The position numbers and the translations under genes are program-made. A DNA stretch of 64,000 bases from Apiosordaria backusii. Taxonomy: Eukaryota > Ascomycota > Sordariomycetes > Sordariales > Lasiosphaeriaceae. The notes under the pieces are model-generated. The model ran no database searches and was not told the DNA's origin. It was given only the letters and a program-made list of their open reading frames with translations. This document shows positions 1 through 11,485 of this stretch, piece by piece (positions within the stretch are counted from its first letter, which is position 1; each line of letters begins with the position of its first letter). Location: NCBI GenBank assembly GCA_030549205.1, contig JAUKTV010000010.1:620001-684000 (forward strand). Direction: 5' to 3'.

Positions 1-14
1 ATCTTCACGAAAGC

Positions 15-1136
15 ATGCCACAGTCCGCACAAAGAAAGTTTGTCCCGACCAGAGAGACTCGGAGGGACAACACCGCTTCGGCCCTACCTCTCCGATGTAG
101 ACATGGATATTCTACGGTGGCACCGACAAAGCGGAAACGAGATCGGTCTGAAAGTGATGACGACTTCACCTCAACCGACTCCGAAGAGAGCACCGACCTA
201 GAAGACGCCCTCGAAAGTGACTGGGACAGTGACTCCTCCGAGGAAACGACACCATCACAACCACAACTGTCTTCGGACCTCAAAAACCTCACACACCAAC
301 TAGCAGACCGAACCCTCCCAGCCCTTACCCAATGGATCTCCTCCGCCCGCTACATCCCACCCCCAACACACAGAATCCCCCCTCAAAAACGATCCAAAAC
401 CTCCAGACCGACCATCCTCATGGAAACCCAAGACCCAACCTCCCCCTCCACCATCCTCATCCTCCCCATCGACGGCTACCTCCCCCTAGCCTGCCCCTTC
501 TCCATCTCCAACCCCTCCCTCCACAAATCCTGCACCCTCCAACACCCCCTCCACTCCATCCCCGACCTGCTCAAACACCTCAAAACCCACCACCCCAACC
601 CCTTCTACTGCCCCATCTGCGGACAGACTTTTGACAACGAGCCCACCTGCGACAGTCACATCCGCGTGCGGTCGTGCACCCGTAAAGAGTTTGATATCGT
701 CCGGGGTGTCTCACCCTCGCAGCTCAGAATGATCATCGAGCGGGATAATCGGCACCAGCCTGAGGAAGACAGGTGGAGGCGGATCTACAAGGTTTTGTTT
801 CCTGGTGCTGAGCGCCCTCGGCCGGGGGAGGCGTATCTGAGGCAGGGGCTGCCGTTGGCTGTGGCGATGGCGAGGGATTATTGGGAAGGGAATGGGGCGC
901 GGTTGGTGGGGGAGTATCTTGCGGAGGTTGGACGGTTGAATTCTGGTGGGGATGAGAAGATTCAGATTGCTGGAGAGGAGGGGGTTTCGGCGCTTTGCAA
1001 GGTTGTGGGTAGGGAGTTGGTTCATCGTGTTGTTGCGGGTTATGGTCGGACAGGTGGTCAAACGGGGGTGGATGGGAATGCTGCGGGGTTGGATGAGGAC
1101 AGATGGGAGAATGCGAAGGCGGAGCCACAAGACTGA
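15..1136 (+). CDS. C2H2-like zinc-finger protein, function unknown
   Basis: A 373-residue open frame with no introns. The reading frame is still open at base 1, so the true start could lie outside the window; the ATG at 15 is the first one seen. Residues about 45-78 are Ser/Asp/Glu-rich and acidic, after a basic KRKRDR stretch that could be a nuclear localisation signal. Around residues 160-195 there is a degenerate finger (CPF...KSC...HLKTHH). At about 198-221 a clearer one follows: YCPICG, then a His and a final Cys (CDSHIRVRSC), so the last ligand is Cys rather than His. The C-terminal third is rich in charged residues with no motif I know. The overall layout suits a nuclear nucleic-acid-binding protein, but that is inference. 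The gene is convergent with ALG9. Confidence 0.7.
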   Translation: MPQSAQRKFVPTRETRRDNTASALPLRCRHGYSTVAPTKRKRDRSESDDDFTSTDSEESTDLEDALESDWDSDSSEETTPSQPQLSSDLKNLTHQLADRTLPALTQWISSARYIPPPTHRIPPQKRSKTSRPTILMETQDPTSPSTILILPIDGYLPLACPFSISNPSLHKSCTLQHPLHSIPDLLKHLKTHHPNPFYCPICGQTFDNEPTCDSHIRVRSCTRKEFDIVRGVSPSQLRMIIERDNRHQPEEDRWRRIYKVLFPGAERPRPGEAYLRQGLPLAVAMARDYWEGNGARLVGEYLAEVGRLNSGGDEKIQIAGEEGVSALCKVVGRELVHRVVAGYGRTGGQTGVDGNAAGLDEDRWENAKAEPQD

Positions 1137-1800
1137 TACAGTGTATTTTCTTTTCGTAGGTTCAATCATGTAGTGTTGTTGGCTATCATAACAGAGGGTG
1201 ATGAGTGGGGACCGAAGATACTTCCTGAGAATAGCAGCAAATTTGATTTGATTTTGTCAGTTGATGATAGCAATGAACGTGAGACAACTGGATGTATTAA
1301 GTAATTGCGTTGTTCCAGCCAGTACCAGTTCGACCATTGTACAGTTGGCTAGGTAGGCTTGCCAGAAGGAGGAGCTACACGTACTGCGAAAACCGAAGAT
1401 TAGTTCAATCCAAAACGCTCCAGAGCACCTAGCTGTCAGCTTTACCTCAGTAGTTTTTGGCAGTGGAAGAAGAAAAGAAAACCCTGAAGCATAAAATCTT
1501 TTGAAATCATTGACGAAGATATCCCACCTAGGCTTCTAGTCTGTTCCATACAGCTAGTGTCGCATAACTATTATTGAATAATAATAACTAAGACACTGAC
1601 ACCACCAACACAACCTAACACCCCGCGAGGGTTCTTTCAAAAGTCCATTTGGTATTTAAAAAGAGACCACACACCGATCTATGATACGTATTACATTATA
1701 TACCACTAATTCAACACCATCTCATATACTCTATGCCCGCTTATGCACCGTCTAAAATTCCCTAACCCACTCCCTCAAACTATCTATCAACACACATCCC
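1137..1800. other. Intergenic, convergent 3' flanks
   Basis: This stretch of 664 bases lies between the stop codons of the zinc-finger gene (+) and ALG9 (-). It is moderately AT-rich and should hold both 3' UTRs. I see no gene, repeat or strong structure. Confidence 0.6.
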
Positions 1801-3755
1801 CTATTTCTTCTGCCTCAACAAACAATGCCTCCCCCACCGTCTCCTAAACCTCTCCGGAATAACCTCCCAATCGGGCACCCACAACGCCCTCGCCAAAAAC
1901 GGTGTCCTCTCGGCATCCAAAAACGGCAAACACTTCACCTCCTCCCACCTCTCGGCATTCTTCGCATAATCCGGCTCATTCGGCGGTAGTTCCTCATCGT
2001 TCCTCTCAGGAAACTGCGTATCCACCATAAAAACACACATCCTCAGATCGACATACTTGCCCATATCCTCCTCGTTTCTGTTGTTAAGCCCAATAGTAGG
2101 CAGCCAAGTCCCGCCGAAGAATCCGAACCCAGTCTTGGCCTCTGAGAACTCCCCAGGCAACAGTCCCCGGAACTCAGAACGGACAAACTTGGCGTGCATA
2201 TCTTTCGGCAAGAAATACGAAGTAGGGAAGCGGTACCAGTCCTTGCCGAAGCAGACCGTGTCACCCCGTCCACCAACTTCAAAAAGAGGGTCATAAATAG
2301 ACAGCGGCGCATGGTAACCGCTGTACATACCCCAGATACGGGCGAGACCGACAGTGGCTGATGCCAGGAGCCCAAGGCCAACAACAGCCAGCTTGAGCTT
2401 GGCGGGGATTTTGCCAACAAGAGTTTTGGGGCTGGCGTTGCCGAAGAAGGTAAGGAAGCTGTGGAAGGCCAGAGCCGCGTTCAGCGCCAAGAATGGATAA
2501 ACAGGGTACATGAAGCGCTCCTCCTTGTGTGGCTGCAGAGTAAAAATGGCGAGCCACATGTAAAAAGGCGTCAGGAAGACAAAGGTGCGGAGGCCGGACT
2601 GGAACGTCTCTCCCGCAGAGCGGAGAAAGAGCTTCTGTAGTAGGAAAAGAGGCAGAGAGACCAATGCAAGAATGAACCAGACGTTGAAGTTGAGCAGGAG
2701 ATTCTTGAAGTAAAATGTCCAGGGCTCAGTGCCGTACAGGTCAGGGCCGCCCGTTTCGGAGAAGATGTTATATTTGATGATGTTCCAAGAGACAAACTCA
2801 ACCTTTCTGTAGAAAAAGGTGTTGATGGCCGCGTCAAGACCCTGGTGATTACTTAGTACTTGCGGTGAAAAGGCGAGGGAGCACGGAAACTTACAACCAA
2901 GAGTACTGCGGCAGTCACACCACGGAAAATGCGAAGCGCAGACTCAAACATACGATCCTGGTCACTCACAGCCGCAAAGAAGATTTCCTCTGCTACAAAT
3001 GGAGCGCAAAGAGCGGCAGCAAAGGGCCATCCAAGCACACCTCCCACTGCAAACCAGAAAATACCCATTGATGTCTTGATTCCACCGCGCCAGTTCATGA
3101 AGGCGGCAGCGCCAAGGCATGACATGTACATGGCAAAGCTCGAGGGGAGATAGGCCGTGCTCGCGTGGAAATTGCCCGGGCTGAAAATGGTGGCCACAAG
3201 GAAGAAGATGCCAACACGGGGGCTCAAAGCGAGGCAGATAGAGCGCCACATCAACGTCTGGCAGAAAGCGCACCCAATCGCAAAGGCATAGCGGAGGAAG
3301 TAGAACTCGGCTACCTTGCTCGAGTGAGGCAGAAGACGTCGGATATTGGCAATGAGGGCATGAATAGCGATGTAGAACCAGCTTCTAATGCTGAACTCTG
3401 GGGAGTATTCCCATGTCTGCAGACCGTAGCCATGGCTGAGGTAGTGGGTTGGTTCCCAGTAGTTGAACGTCTCGTCGCAGTCTTGAATCGGAGAGAAGAG
3501 GGCTGCTACGACATTGGCGGTGAGGAAGAAGTAGAAGGCAGAGATGGGTTGGATCGCGAAGGCATCTTTGATGGCTCTGACGAGAAGCGCATGTCAGTCC
3601 ATGTTTCTTCAGTATGTTGCGGGGCAATTGGATAATGACGTGGGTAACAGAGACACTCACTGCTTCCTGGCATGCTTTGCTGATGGATGTATGAATTCCT
3701 TCTTCTCCTGATCTGGGGCAGGCTTTTGAGCTGCTGGTTTGGCTTTGGGAGCCAT
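1801..3755 (-). CDS. ALG9: ALG9 alpha-1,2-mannosyltransferase (GT22)
   Basis: ALG9 is an ER-membrane, dolichyl-P-mannose-dependent enzyme that adds mannose to the lumenal lipid-linked oligosaccharide for N-glycosylation. Three exons fit: 3755-3661, 3576-2895 and 2841-1801, with introns GTGAGT...CAG and GTAAGT...CAG. Together they give 605 residues, the usual fungal size. DCDETFNYWEP at residues 64-74 is the lumenal acidic motif typical of ALG9, and HKEERF at about 364-369 is the GT22 signature. Many hydrophobic segments agree with a multi-pass membrane protein. The start MAPKAKPAAQ is chosen because it opens the frame just before the first donor. The gene is divergent from NAF1 across about 640 bases. 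Confidence 0.93.
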
Positions 3756-4397
3756 TGTGTGGTTGGACCCTATTCAGGGGTTGGAGGAGGAAAGTGTTTG
3801 CATTCAGCTGGCACTTTTTTGTTGGAGCTGTAAGAACAACAGTTGAGACGTCAGCTCTCTCCAGCAGCTTCGAGGCTCTAGCCAAGACGAGCTGGCAGTT
3901 CTAATCCGCTAACCTCTTTCAGTAAGGCGTTGTCTTGGGGGGCGATCCACTTCCCGCAAGGAGCCCGTGCGTTGCTGCAGGCGTCCCACCTTCCCTGAAC
4001 TTTTTTGGATCCAGACTTTTTTTCCATGGCCATCAGTGAACCTCTTCGACTTTGTCACGGGTGTTGAGAAGGCTTTTATCTGGTCAAAATCAGAAATTGG
4101 GTTCTTTTCGTCTCACTGTTTGATATCATCGGCATCAATCTTTTTCCTAGTCGGGATATCTCTTGTTTCTGTTACCTCGACCTCATCACCGTTTCGACTT
4201 TTATCTACAAAGTCGGCTTATCGCGTATCAATCGAGTCGCTGGTTGCTGTTGTGAAAGCCAGTGAACGCTGCACCACTCAAGGTCACAAAACCCATACAG
4301 AATTCTCACTACAACTCTCGAACAAGTTTTCTCCTTTACAATCAGCTATTTCAATCAAGAATTTCAAGGCTAGGTGGCACAGAAGCCCGTCATCAAC
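3756..4397. promoter_or_regulatory. Shared ALG9/NAF1 divergent promoter region
   Basis: These 642 bases separate the start codons of ALG9 (-) and NAF1 (+), so they should hold both promoters and 5' leaders. The NAF1-proximal half is pyrimidine-rich, as fungal leaders often are. I cannot assign individual factor sites. Confidence 0.5.
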
Positions 4398-6638
4398 ATG
4401 GACGGGTCGTCTACTCAGATTCCTGGCCTCAACCTTGGCCAGGGGCAATCTGATGAGAAGCCAGCTGTCGACAACTCACAAGAAGCCTCTATCGCCCCAG
4501 CTTCTGCTCTGGAGACCTCCACGACACAGCTTCCCAATGTCGCTCCACAGTCAGAAAAGCAACAGGAGAATTTGTCTCAAGCGGTCAAGGTCACTGCTCA
4601 CTCGGGTGAAAGCATGGATATTGATGCTCAGGAACCTGTTATCAGCAACCAAACAGAATCCGGCACAAAGAACGACTCGTCTGCCGATGTCGAAATGAAG
4701 ACTACCAGTCTTGATGCCCCAGGCAGCCCGGACGTTACTGACGCTCTGGACGCTGCTCTTGCTGCTGAGAGCGATGTCAAGGACACAGTCATGACCAGAG
4801 CACAGGAGGCTGCTGTTCCAGAAACTGCTACCAACGTCACAAACGACACAAACGGGGCAGCTCCCCAAGGTACAGGGGAGGAAGAGGTCGAACACCCTGA
4901 GTGGGAGGTCGACTCTTCGCCATATGAGTCCTCAGATTCCTCAAGCTCCGACTCCTCAGATGACGACTCGGACAATGAAGACTATCCACTTCTCGGCGTC
5001 GAGGAAACTGCTCGGATGCTCATGGCCACTGACTACGATGCTGATGGGAGCGGGTCTAGACCTGTGGTGGAGCCAATTCGCTCCAAAAATGAAAAGCCTG
5101 AAGAGGTCATCCCCAAGCCTGATGTTCAGATTCTCCCCGAAGACAAGATCGAGCTTTTGGGCCAGATTATGTTCATTGTCGAAACCAACCTTGTCATCAA
5201 GTCCAGCAAGTCGGCTGCAGAGCAGGTTCTTGACACCGGTACCGTGCTCTGCAAAGAAGATCGTACCGTCATTGGCGCGCTGGCTGATGTGTTGGGAAAT
5301 GTGAGAGATCCCATGTATACAGTGGGCTTTGCCAAAGCAGAGGAAATCAAGGAACTCGGGTTGGAGGTTGGAATGTCTGTCTTCTTCCCAACAAAGCACG
5401 CCAACTCTGTCTTTACCAAGCCCTTGATGGATGTCAAGTACACCGATGCCAGCAACATTCACGATGAAGAGGTTCCTCCAGAGGAGATGGAGTTCTCCGA
5501 CGATGAGAAAGAAGCGGAGTACAAGCGAAGACAAAAGGAAATGAAGCGAACAGCGCGTGATAAGAAACTTGGGATTGAAGGAGGAGCTGCTCGCGGTGGC
5601 AGTGGAGGTGGAAAGTTCAGCCGTGGCGGAGGAATGGGCCGGGGTGCTCAACATGCCCCTATCCCTTCCGGTGCTACAAACGCCACCCTCGATTATGACG
5701 ACGATGATGGCCCGTACCGTCCATTGACTAGGCCCCCTGGATTCGGTCTCCCTCCCAGACCCCCGAGCCCATCTCGAAACCAAGCGAGCTTCAGTCAACG
5801 GGGTAGCTTCCGTGGTGACTACGACAACCGGAGCCGTGACGACAACCGGAGTCGGGATGGCTTCCGCGACAGAGGAAATAATCGCGGTAGGGGCAACTTT
5901 AGGGACCGCGGAAACCGAGGCAACTTCCGAGGCCGCGATAACGAAGGAGCATCCCGCGGCTTTGGCCATGGGAGACAGTCCTCTGTCTCAACAGATGTTT
6001 CAACTGCAACATCCGCCACGTTGACGGCTTTGCCCTCAAGTGTTTCCCCTTCTCCATACAACTCCCACGTCCCCCCTCCATTCCCTCCAGTGCCGCCCAC
6101 TGCTCAAGGTGGGTGGCCTACCGTCCCACCGATTCCCTTCCCACCTCCACTCTATGGGTACCCGGCTACGCAACAGTCCCCGCGGCCACCGGTACCTGGA
6201 CAGCCGCAGCCTCCCACAGGTGGCTTTACGTTCAATTACCCCGCCTGGCCTCAGGCTCAAACCCAACCTCAAGGACAACAGTACTCCTATCCCCAGGCGG
6301 CTCCGCCTGCACCTCCTCCTCAGCAACAGACTGCCGGGTACTCACAGCCTCCAGTTCCCCCGCCAACCTGGCCTGGAGCCGCTGCGATTCTTCAAAATCT
6401 TGCGCAGGGCGCCTATGGGCAACAGGCCCAGCAACATCAGGCCCAGCAACATCAGGCCCAGCAGCGGCCTGCTCAGGAGAGCTATCAAGGGCAGCCTGCT
6501 TATCAGGCCCAGCAGGGCTACCAAGGACAATCTGTTTATCAAGCTCAGCTGGCCCATCAGCTGGCCCAACAGCAGGCTCAGCAGCAGGCTCAGCAGCAGG
6601 CTCAGCAGCAATACAACCACCAGGACTGGCAGCGTTAG
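4398..6638 (+). CDS. NAF1: NAF1, H/ACA snoRNP assembly factor
   Basis: NAF1 is a nuclear shuttling factor that holds the place of GAR1 during H/ACA snoRNP and telomerase-type RNP assembly. The frame gives 746 residues from the ATG at 4398; the frame is open upstream but has no better ATG. An acidic Ser/Asp run lies near residues 175-195. The Gar1/Naf1 beta-barrel domain spans about 241-370 (ILPEDKIELLGQIMFIVETN, then GTVLCKEDRTVIGALADVLG). A basic KRRQKEMKRTARDKK segment, an Arg/Gly-rich region near 470-520, and a Pro/Gln-rich tail follow, all usual for fungal NAF1. The frame stops at TAG 6636-6638, but the same frame continues open for 33 more codons to TAG 6738-6740 with similar composition; see findings. 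No intron is needed. Confidence 0.9.
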   Translation: MDGSSTQIPGLNLGQGQSDEKPAVDNSQEASIAPASALETSTTQLPNVAPQSEKQQENLSQAVKVTAHSGESMDIDAQEPVISNQTESGTKNDSSADVEMKTTSLDAPGSPDVTDALDAALAAESDVKDTVMTRAQEAAVPETATNVTNDTNGAAPQGTGEEEVEHPEWEVDSSPYESSDSSSSDSSDDDSDNEDYPLLGVEETARMLMATDYDADGSGSRPVVEPIRSKNEKPEEVIPKPDVQILPEDKIELLGQIMFIVETNLVIKSSKSAAEQVLDTGTVLCKEDRTVIGALADVLGNVRDPMYTVGFAKAEEIKELGLEVGMSVFFPTKHANSVFTKPLMDVKYTDASNIHDEEVPPEEMEFSDDEKEAEYKRRQKEMKRTARDKKLGIEGGAARGGSGGGKFSRGGGMGRGAQHAPIPSGATNATLDYDDDDGPYRPLTRPPGFGLPPRPPSPSRNQASFSQRGSFRGDYDNRSRDDNRSRDGFRDRGNNRGRGNFRDRGNRGNFRGRDNEGASRGFGHGRQSSVSTDVSTATSATLTALPSSVSPSPYNSHVPPPFPPVPPTAQGGWPTVPPIPFPPPLYGYPATQQSPRPPVPGQPQPPTGGFTFNYPAWPQAQTQPQGQQYSYPQAAPPAPPPQQQTAGYSQPPVPPPTWPGAAAILQNLAQGAYGQQAQQHQAQQHQAQQRPAQESYQGQPAYQAQQGYQGQSVYQAQLAHQLAQQQAQQQAQQQAQQQYNHQDWQR

Positions 6639-6740
6639 GCGAGCGCCGTTTATGGTAGTATGCAGTTCAGTCAACAAGGCTCGGCCAAGAGGGAGCCTGC
6701 GCCGGGGGCCAACGGATCGCTGAACAACCCGCCTTATTAG
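6639..6740 (+). other. In-frame continuation after the NAF1 UAG
   Basis: After the TAG at 6636-6638 the same frame runs 33 codons to a second TAG. It is rich in Gly, Ser, Gln, Pro and Asn and ends NGSLNNPPY, which fits the NAF1 tail. It could be a 3' UTR, a decayed C-terminus (CAG to TAG), or a readthrough or RNA-edited extension. Confidence 0.45.
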
Positions 6741-9700
6741 CTGCGGATGGACAGTGGTGGATGGCGAGCTCATCATTTTCGAGCAAGTACGGCGCGACAA
6801 AACATGATATTTTCTTCCGAGACCCAGCAGAGCGGTCTACTATGCATAGCAAAGATCAACATCACTCATGTTATGGCTGCGTGTGGAACGCACGAGATGG
6901 ATGGACTCGCCGCGGTGGATGGGTGGTTGGGCAATGGTGATTGTGTGCCCCATTTTTTATGAACAGACCCCGGCTATTTCAGAGGAAAAGATGCCCGCTT
7001 TAGGTGGCTAGGGTTAATGGCAGGAGAGGCGTGTTTACTGTTTGCATATTGTAGCGCAGATGATAGGCTACATGGGTAGCTGGTAGGAAGGGTTGATGTA
7101 TCATGGTGTTTTTCTGTTGACAAGTGGAGGGGAGGAATTTGTGTATGGATGTACAACTACTGTCATAATGATACCATCGCATAGGTAGACCAAAATGAAG
7201 GTTAATTGTAAAACAAAACGGCGAACGAGCCATTAGATTGGGCATTATGTTATGAGTGCAAGTTCAAGTCAACGGTTGCTTTGCCGCTGGACAGACCAAA
7301 ATGCGGCAGAGTAGTGGTGAAATACGCCGAGTTTGATGCTCCCGTGACAGTACCATTCCCGTATATATATATCTTGCTCTCTTTTCCGCCGTTCCTTTGC
7401 GGCGTGTCCATATGCTTTACATACCTAAGAGGAAAGGAGAGGCGACTTTCTCAATGCCCATTCTTGCTGCCTTCCCTGGGGCGCAATTACTTACATCTTG
7501 AACTGGGGATAAGTTGTGCCCGCATAAGCAATGGTTACGAAAACATAACTTGTGAACGACTTGGGAGATGTCATCCACAAAAACTCCAAAAGTCATCTTG
7601 CAAATTCGAGATCTCACATCGAGGAAGATTCATCATGCTTATGGAAGGGTTCGAAGTAAAGCATGTCATGACTGACTTTCACATCATCTCTCATAATTAA
7701 TCGCGGTGGTCAGGGCCTCCTCACCAACCGTGGCGCTCTCCGCCCTTTCCGCCCCCGTGCTTCGGATGTCGGAATGGCATCACGTCATTTCCTCACCCAC
7801 CTTTCATTTTATCTCACCTTCTCCACGACGAAGCTCAGGGTTCGCCCTACAAACGGGTCAAATGTCTATCCCTACGGAGCACTTGCCCTGGTGGTCGACA
7901 ACCCGGCCGGGGCTCGGGCTCGGCGGCCGAGCAAAAGAAAGGGGACCTTGCTCCGCTGATCGTGGAGAAGTGATACACTAAACGAAAAGAGACGGCGTGG
8001 AAAAAAGGTGAAACGTTAGCGGAGGGCCCGGGCCAGTCCACCAACGTCAATCATCAATTCCGAGTTGGAACTTTGAACAAAAGTCCGATAATAAAACTCA
8101 ATCAGGAAATAAAGTGGCACGGTCTGGAGAAGCGAATGCGGATGCGGATGGGATGGAGTGGTCTGTTGGCCCTCTTTTACAAGGTGACAAGGAGAATGAA
8201 TGTCCTGTGCATATGGTTGAGTAACTGCATATTAACTACTGAATTGTTGGTTGGCGGTACTGTGGTTCTAGGATGATCAATTGCCTAGAATGAGAGGGAG
8301 AGGAAAAAGAGTGTGCATGAGGCCCATTATTATGTAGTAATATAATTGTGAGGAAGGTGTTGGTTGGGGATAGTGGCGTGCTACTCTGCGGCGTGGAACG
8401 GAGTGATAATTTCACGTTGGTGAGGCGTAGGGGAATGCTGAGAATAGAAATTCCTACCCGACAGACTGGAGAGGAAGTTGGAAGCATACGGTGGGAGTTT
8501 GACTCAGCCACGAGATCTTTGAGAAGAGACAAGACAGAAGAGAAAGAGAGCTGCAGAACAATGTGATGCCAGGCTGCATTCTCACTTCCATCGGCTCTTG
8601 GCCTGCTGGACCAGCGGGTGACGATTGTTAGCCCGGCGAGCCGCTTGTGTTGCCTCGCCCGGGTGTTTGGAATGCAAACAGCCATCGGGATCTCGCATGG
8701 GCGGCAGGATGGCGGCAGCAGCAGCACACGTGGTGATGGAAACGAAACAACGAAAAAAAAGCATTCTTGAAGAAGAATACTGGAAGCCTTTTCCACGAGG
8801 CATCAAGAGGATGAGGAAACACTGACGGTTGGAAAGGGAAACGCCTCGATTGCGGGGGCGGCGTTTTGTGCCAAAATAGTTCTAGCGGATCAAAGGTTGG
8901 ATCGGTTGGCCCACCTCGAAATACCCCGGGCGGGCAGCTTTTTCCCAGCCAATGGTATCCCTGCCGACAATCTCGCTTCAGGGAATGATCTGCGGCCCGC
9001 CAATCAGCAAAATGCGGTCCCTGAAATGCTTCCAGCCAACGGGTCCATGCGTGGGAAAAAGAAACAAGTCGTGGATGATTCAGATTTCTTCAGATGATAT
9101 CAGTTTGGAGCCAAGATGGTGACACGATGCCCCCTATGGCTTGTGCTGTCGGAAGGGGGAGAGACATGATATCCTCCCAAAAGGAAACAGGAAATGGCGC
9201 AGGGCGATCAAGAAGGAAAGGGAGGCACAGCACTCGTTAGGCCCTTCCCTTTCGTCGCTGTGACCTTGTCAGCTCACGGCTTGGCTCACACAGCCCGCGT
9301 TCCTTTCGAGCCATCTCGCTGATCCCGGGCCCCCATTCCCAGTGATACCGTTCACCTTGCCGCTCTTGGGCGTCTTGGCTAGCATCTGACTCTCTTCTCC
9401 TCTTCTCTCTCCCTTCTCCTGCATGCCATCCCGCTCGTCCTACCGTCCGGTCTCTCTGTCCACCAGACATCGCCGTCCTCTTGTCGCCGGCAATGCTGTC
9501 GTGGAGCTCATCCTGACCATGATGCCCAGAGATTGACGCCGGCTTCTCCTCTTTTTACCCGCCCTCACCTTCCTTTAACAACAATCGCAAGACTCGCCTT
9601 TTTACCCGCACTCTGTTTGCTACCGCCCCTTCATTCTTTCCCGTTGCCGCATTCCGAGACAATTTGACACAGGACACGGCACCCACGCTGGGACATTCCG

Positions 9701-9805
9701 ATCCCATCTTTATTATTCGGAACCTTTTATTTAGGAGGAAAGCAGACGCTTAGGATTGGAAGGAGAACTTGAATTTACCAGAGATACCCATACACGACAG
9801 CTACG
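6741..9805. other. Long intergenic region upstream of the SH3 gene
   Basis: This is about 3.1 kb without a gene I can defend. It contains a short TATATATATA run near 7363, CCAAT-type boxes near 8950 and 9000 (GCCAATGG, GCCAATCAG), and a strong CT-rich tract from about 9350 to 9640. The tract is probably the 5' leader of the downstream SH3 gene. Several open frames on both strands have no domain or coding character. A non-coding RNA or a small unrecognised gene here cannot be excluded. Confidence 0.5.
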
Positions 9806-11485
9806 ATGACGGTACGAGAGAGGATGAGAAATGATGTGGTCGAGGTCGAGGTTGTTATTGCTACGGCACCAGCTACGAGAACAGCGGAGAGGAAACCACT
9901 CAAGACACCACATATCGAGCTCAGGGATTTGGAGGAGAGGCAAAACACGCCACCGGAAATCTTGCCTGATGAGATCACCCAAGTAGGAAACGGCGCTGTT
10001 CCGACGGAAATCCTCATCGATAGTCGTCCGCAGTCGTCGACCATATCGACACCCACATCCACTCCAGTGGTGACTACTCCAACGACAGCAGTCGCGAAAC
10101 CAACGCAAAGCTCAAACTCCAACACTGCCGATGAGGGTGTAAGCGTCGCAGTAAAAGCCGGTATCGCGATGGGTGTCTTAGCCGGTTTGTTGGTGGTGTT
10201 CGTGGTAGTGTGGTTGATCATGAGCATGCGCAAGAAGAAGCAAGCCCGCAGACGTCAACAAATCGAAGACGACGAGAAGATCCACGGACCCTTCTCCGAC
10301 AGCGCGGCCATCTCCCGCAGCCCCCCGGCCCCCAGCGCGGCTCCCAGACTGAGCCTCCGGCCGGTATCCCAGCTCTGGCAAAATCTCGCCCCCAACGGCC
10401 ACCCCGAACGCCGCGCATCTCGTGGAATCCAGTTGACCGTCAACCCCCCTGTGTCCTCCCACTCCCCTACAAACTCACTATCCCCTCTCAACCGCCCCAA
10501 CGGAGGAGGGGGTTCAGCATGGGAGCGCCCAATCTTGAAATCCACCACCCCCACAGGCGACAACCGGCCCAGCACCCAAGGAAGCGTCTACAGTCTCAAC
10601 CCCTTCCACGATTCCCACTCTACTCATAACAACAACAACAACAATTACAGCAACGAACCCGTCAGCCCTGTTTCCACTCTCGCTCCCGAGTTCCCTTCCG
10701 TACCGTCTAAGAACCGCAGCCCTACACCTGAACCCGTGTCTCCGATAGATCAGGACACCGACCTCCCCGACTTTGGCGCTGGTTCCAAGCCTCTGACAAG
10801 AAAAACGTCGATTAACCACCACAATAAAGGGCTACCTAAACCCCTTGATTTGACAAAGCCACCTTCGCCATTGTATGCACCCGGCCCGGCGTCTCCAGCG
10901 GGGACAGAGTACAGTATGCATAGTATGGCGCCATCTCAGGTTGTCCCGTCCACGTCAGCAGCGGAGATTGCTGCTGCTGGCGGGCCGCAGAATAGCACTG
11001 TGCATAGAGTTCAACTTGACTTTAAGCCTACACTGGAAGATGAGCTTGGGTTAAAGGCGGGGCAACTGGTGAGGTTGCTGCATGAATATGATGATGGGTG
11101 GGCGTTGTGCATACGCTTGGACAGATCGCAACAAGGTGTTGTTCCAAGGACGTGTTTGTCTACTCGACCGGTGAAGCCTAGGCCGGCGCAGAATGGTCCG
11201 AGGATTAACCCGTCTGTTCATCCGATGAAGGATGGGAATGGGTATACTAGGAGTGGTGGGAGGTCGCCGATGGGGGGGTTCCCCTCCCCGCCTGGGGGTA
11301 ACAGTGGCTGGGGTCAAACAGGGGAGAGATCGGAGAGCCCGGGGAGTTTTTACTCTACTCAGGGGGGGGTGAGTCCGGTTCCAGGGCAGAATGGGAATGG
11401 GAATGGGAGCAGGGGAGGAGGGAGTCCGTTTGATGGGGGGTATGTGCCTGGGGGGTTGAGTCCGGCGCCTGGTCAGGCTTATTAG
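9806..11485 (+). CDS. Single-pass membrane protein with C-terminal SH3 domain
   Basis: A 559-residue protein with no intron. A Ser/Thr-rich stretch (about 70-108) is followed by one strong transmembrane helix at about 112-139 and a basic stop-transfer run, RKKKQARRR. A long Pro/Ser-rich cytosolic linker leads to an SH3 domain at about 398-460 (LDFKPTLEDELGLKAGQLV, then DGWALC and GVVPRTCL). The C-terminus is Gly/Pro-rich and ends PAPGQAY. I see no N-terminal signal peptide, so it would insert through the internal helix. Fungal proteins of this layout are usually placed at the cell surface or polarity sites, with the SH3 domain binding Pro-rich partners; the role here is inferred. A long CT-rich leader precedes it. 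Confidence 0.8.
   Translation: MTVRERMRNDVVEVEVVIATAPATRTAERKPLKTPHIELRDLEERQNTPPEILPDEITQVGNGAVPTEILIDSRPQSSTISTPTSTPVVTTPTTAVAKPTQSSNSNTADEGVSVAVKAGIAMGVLAGLLVVFVVVWLIMSMRKKKQARRRQQIEDDEKIHGPFSDSAAISRSPPAPSAAPRLSLRPVSQLWQNLAPNGHPERRASRGIQLTVNPPVSSHSPTNSLSPLNRPNGGGGSAWERPILKSTTPTGDNRPSTQGSVYSLNPFHDSHSTHNNNNNNYSNEPVSPVSTLAPEFPSVPSKNRSPTPEPVSPIDQDTDLPDFGAGSKPLTRKTSINHHNKGLPKPLDLTKPPSPLYAPGPASPAGTEYSMHSMAPSQVVPSTSAAEIAAAGGPQNSTVHRVQLDFKPTLEDELGLKAGQLVRLLHEYDDGWALCIRLDRSQQGVVPRTCLSTRPVKPRPAQNGPRINPSVHPMKDGNGYTRSGGRSPMGGFPSPPGGNSGWGQTGERSESPGSFYSTQGGVSPVPGQNGNGNGSRGGGSPFDGGYVPGGLSPAPGQAY

Noticed and set aside
5..292. Minus-strand Ser-rich open frame opposite the first gene
   Set aside because: It mirrors the acidic Ser/Asp codons of the plus-strand zinc-finger gene and is a shadow.
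7281..7700. 139-codon open frame in the long intergenic region
   Set aside because: No domain, irregular composition, and no matching codon bias. It looks like chance.
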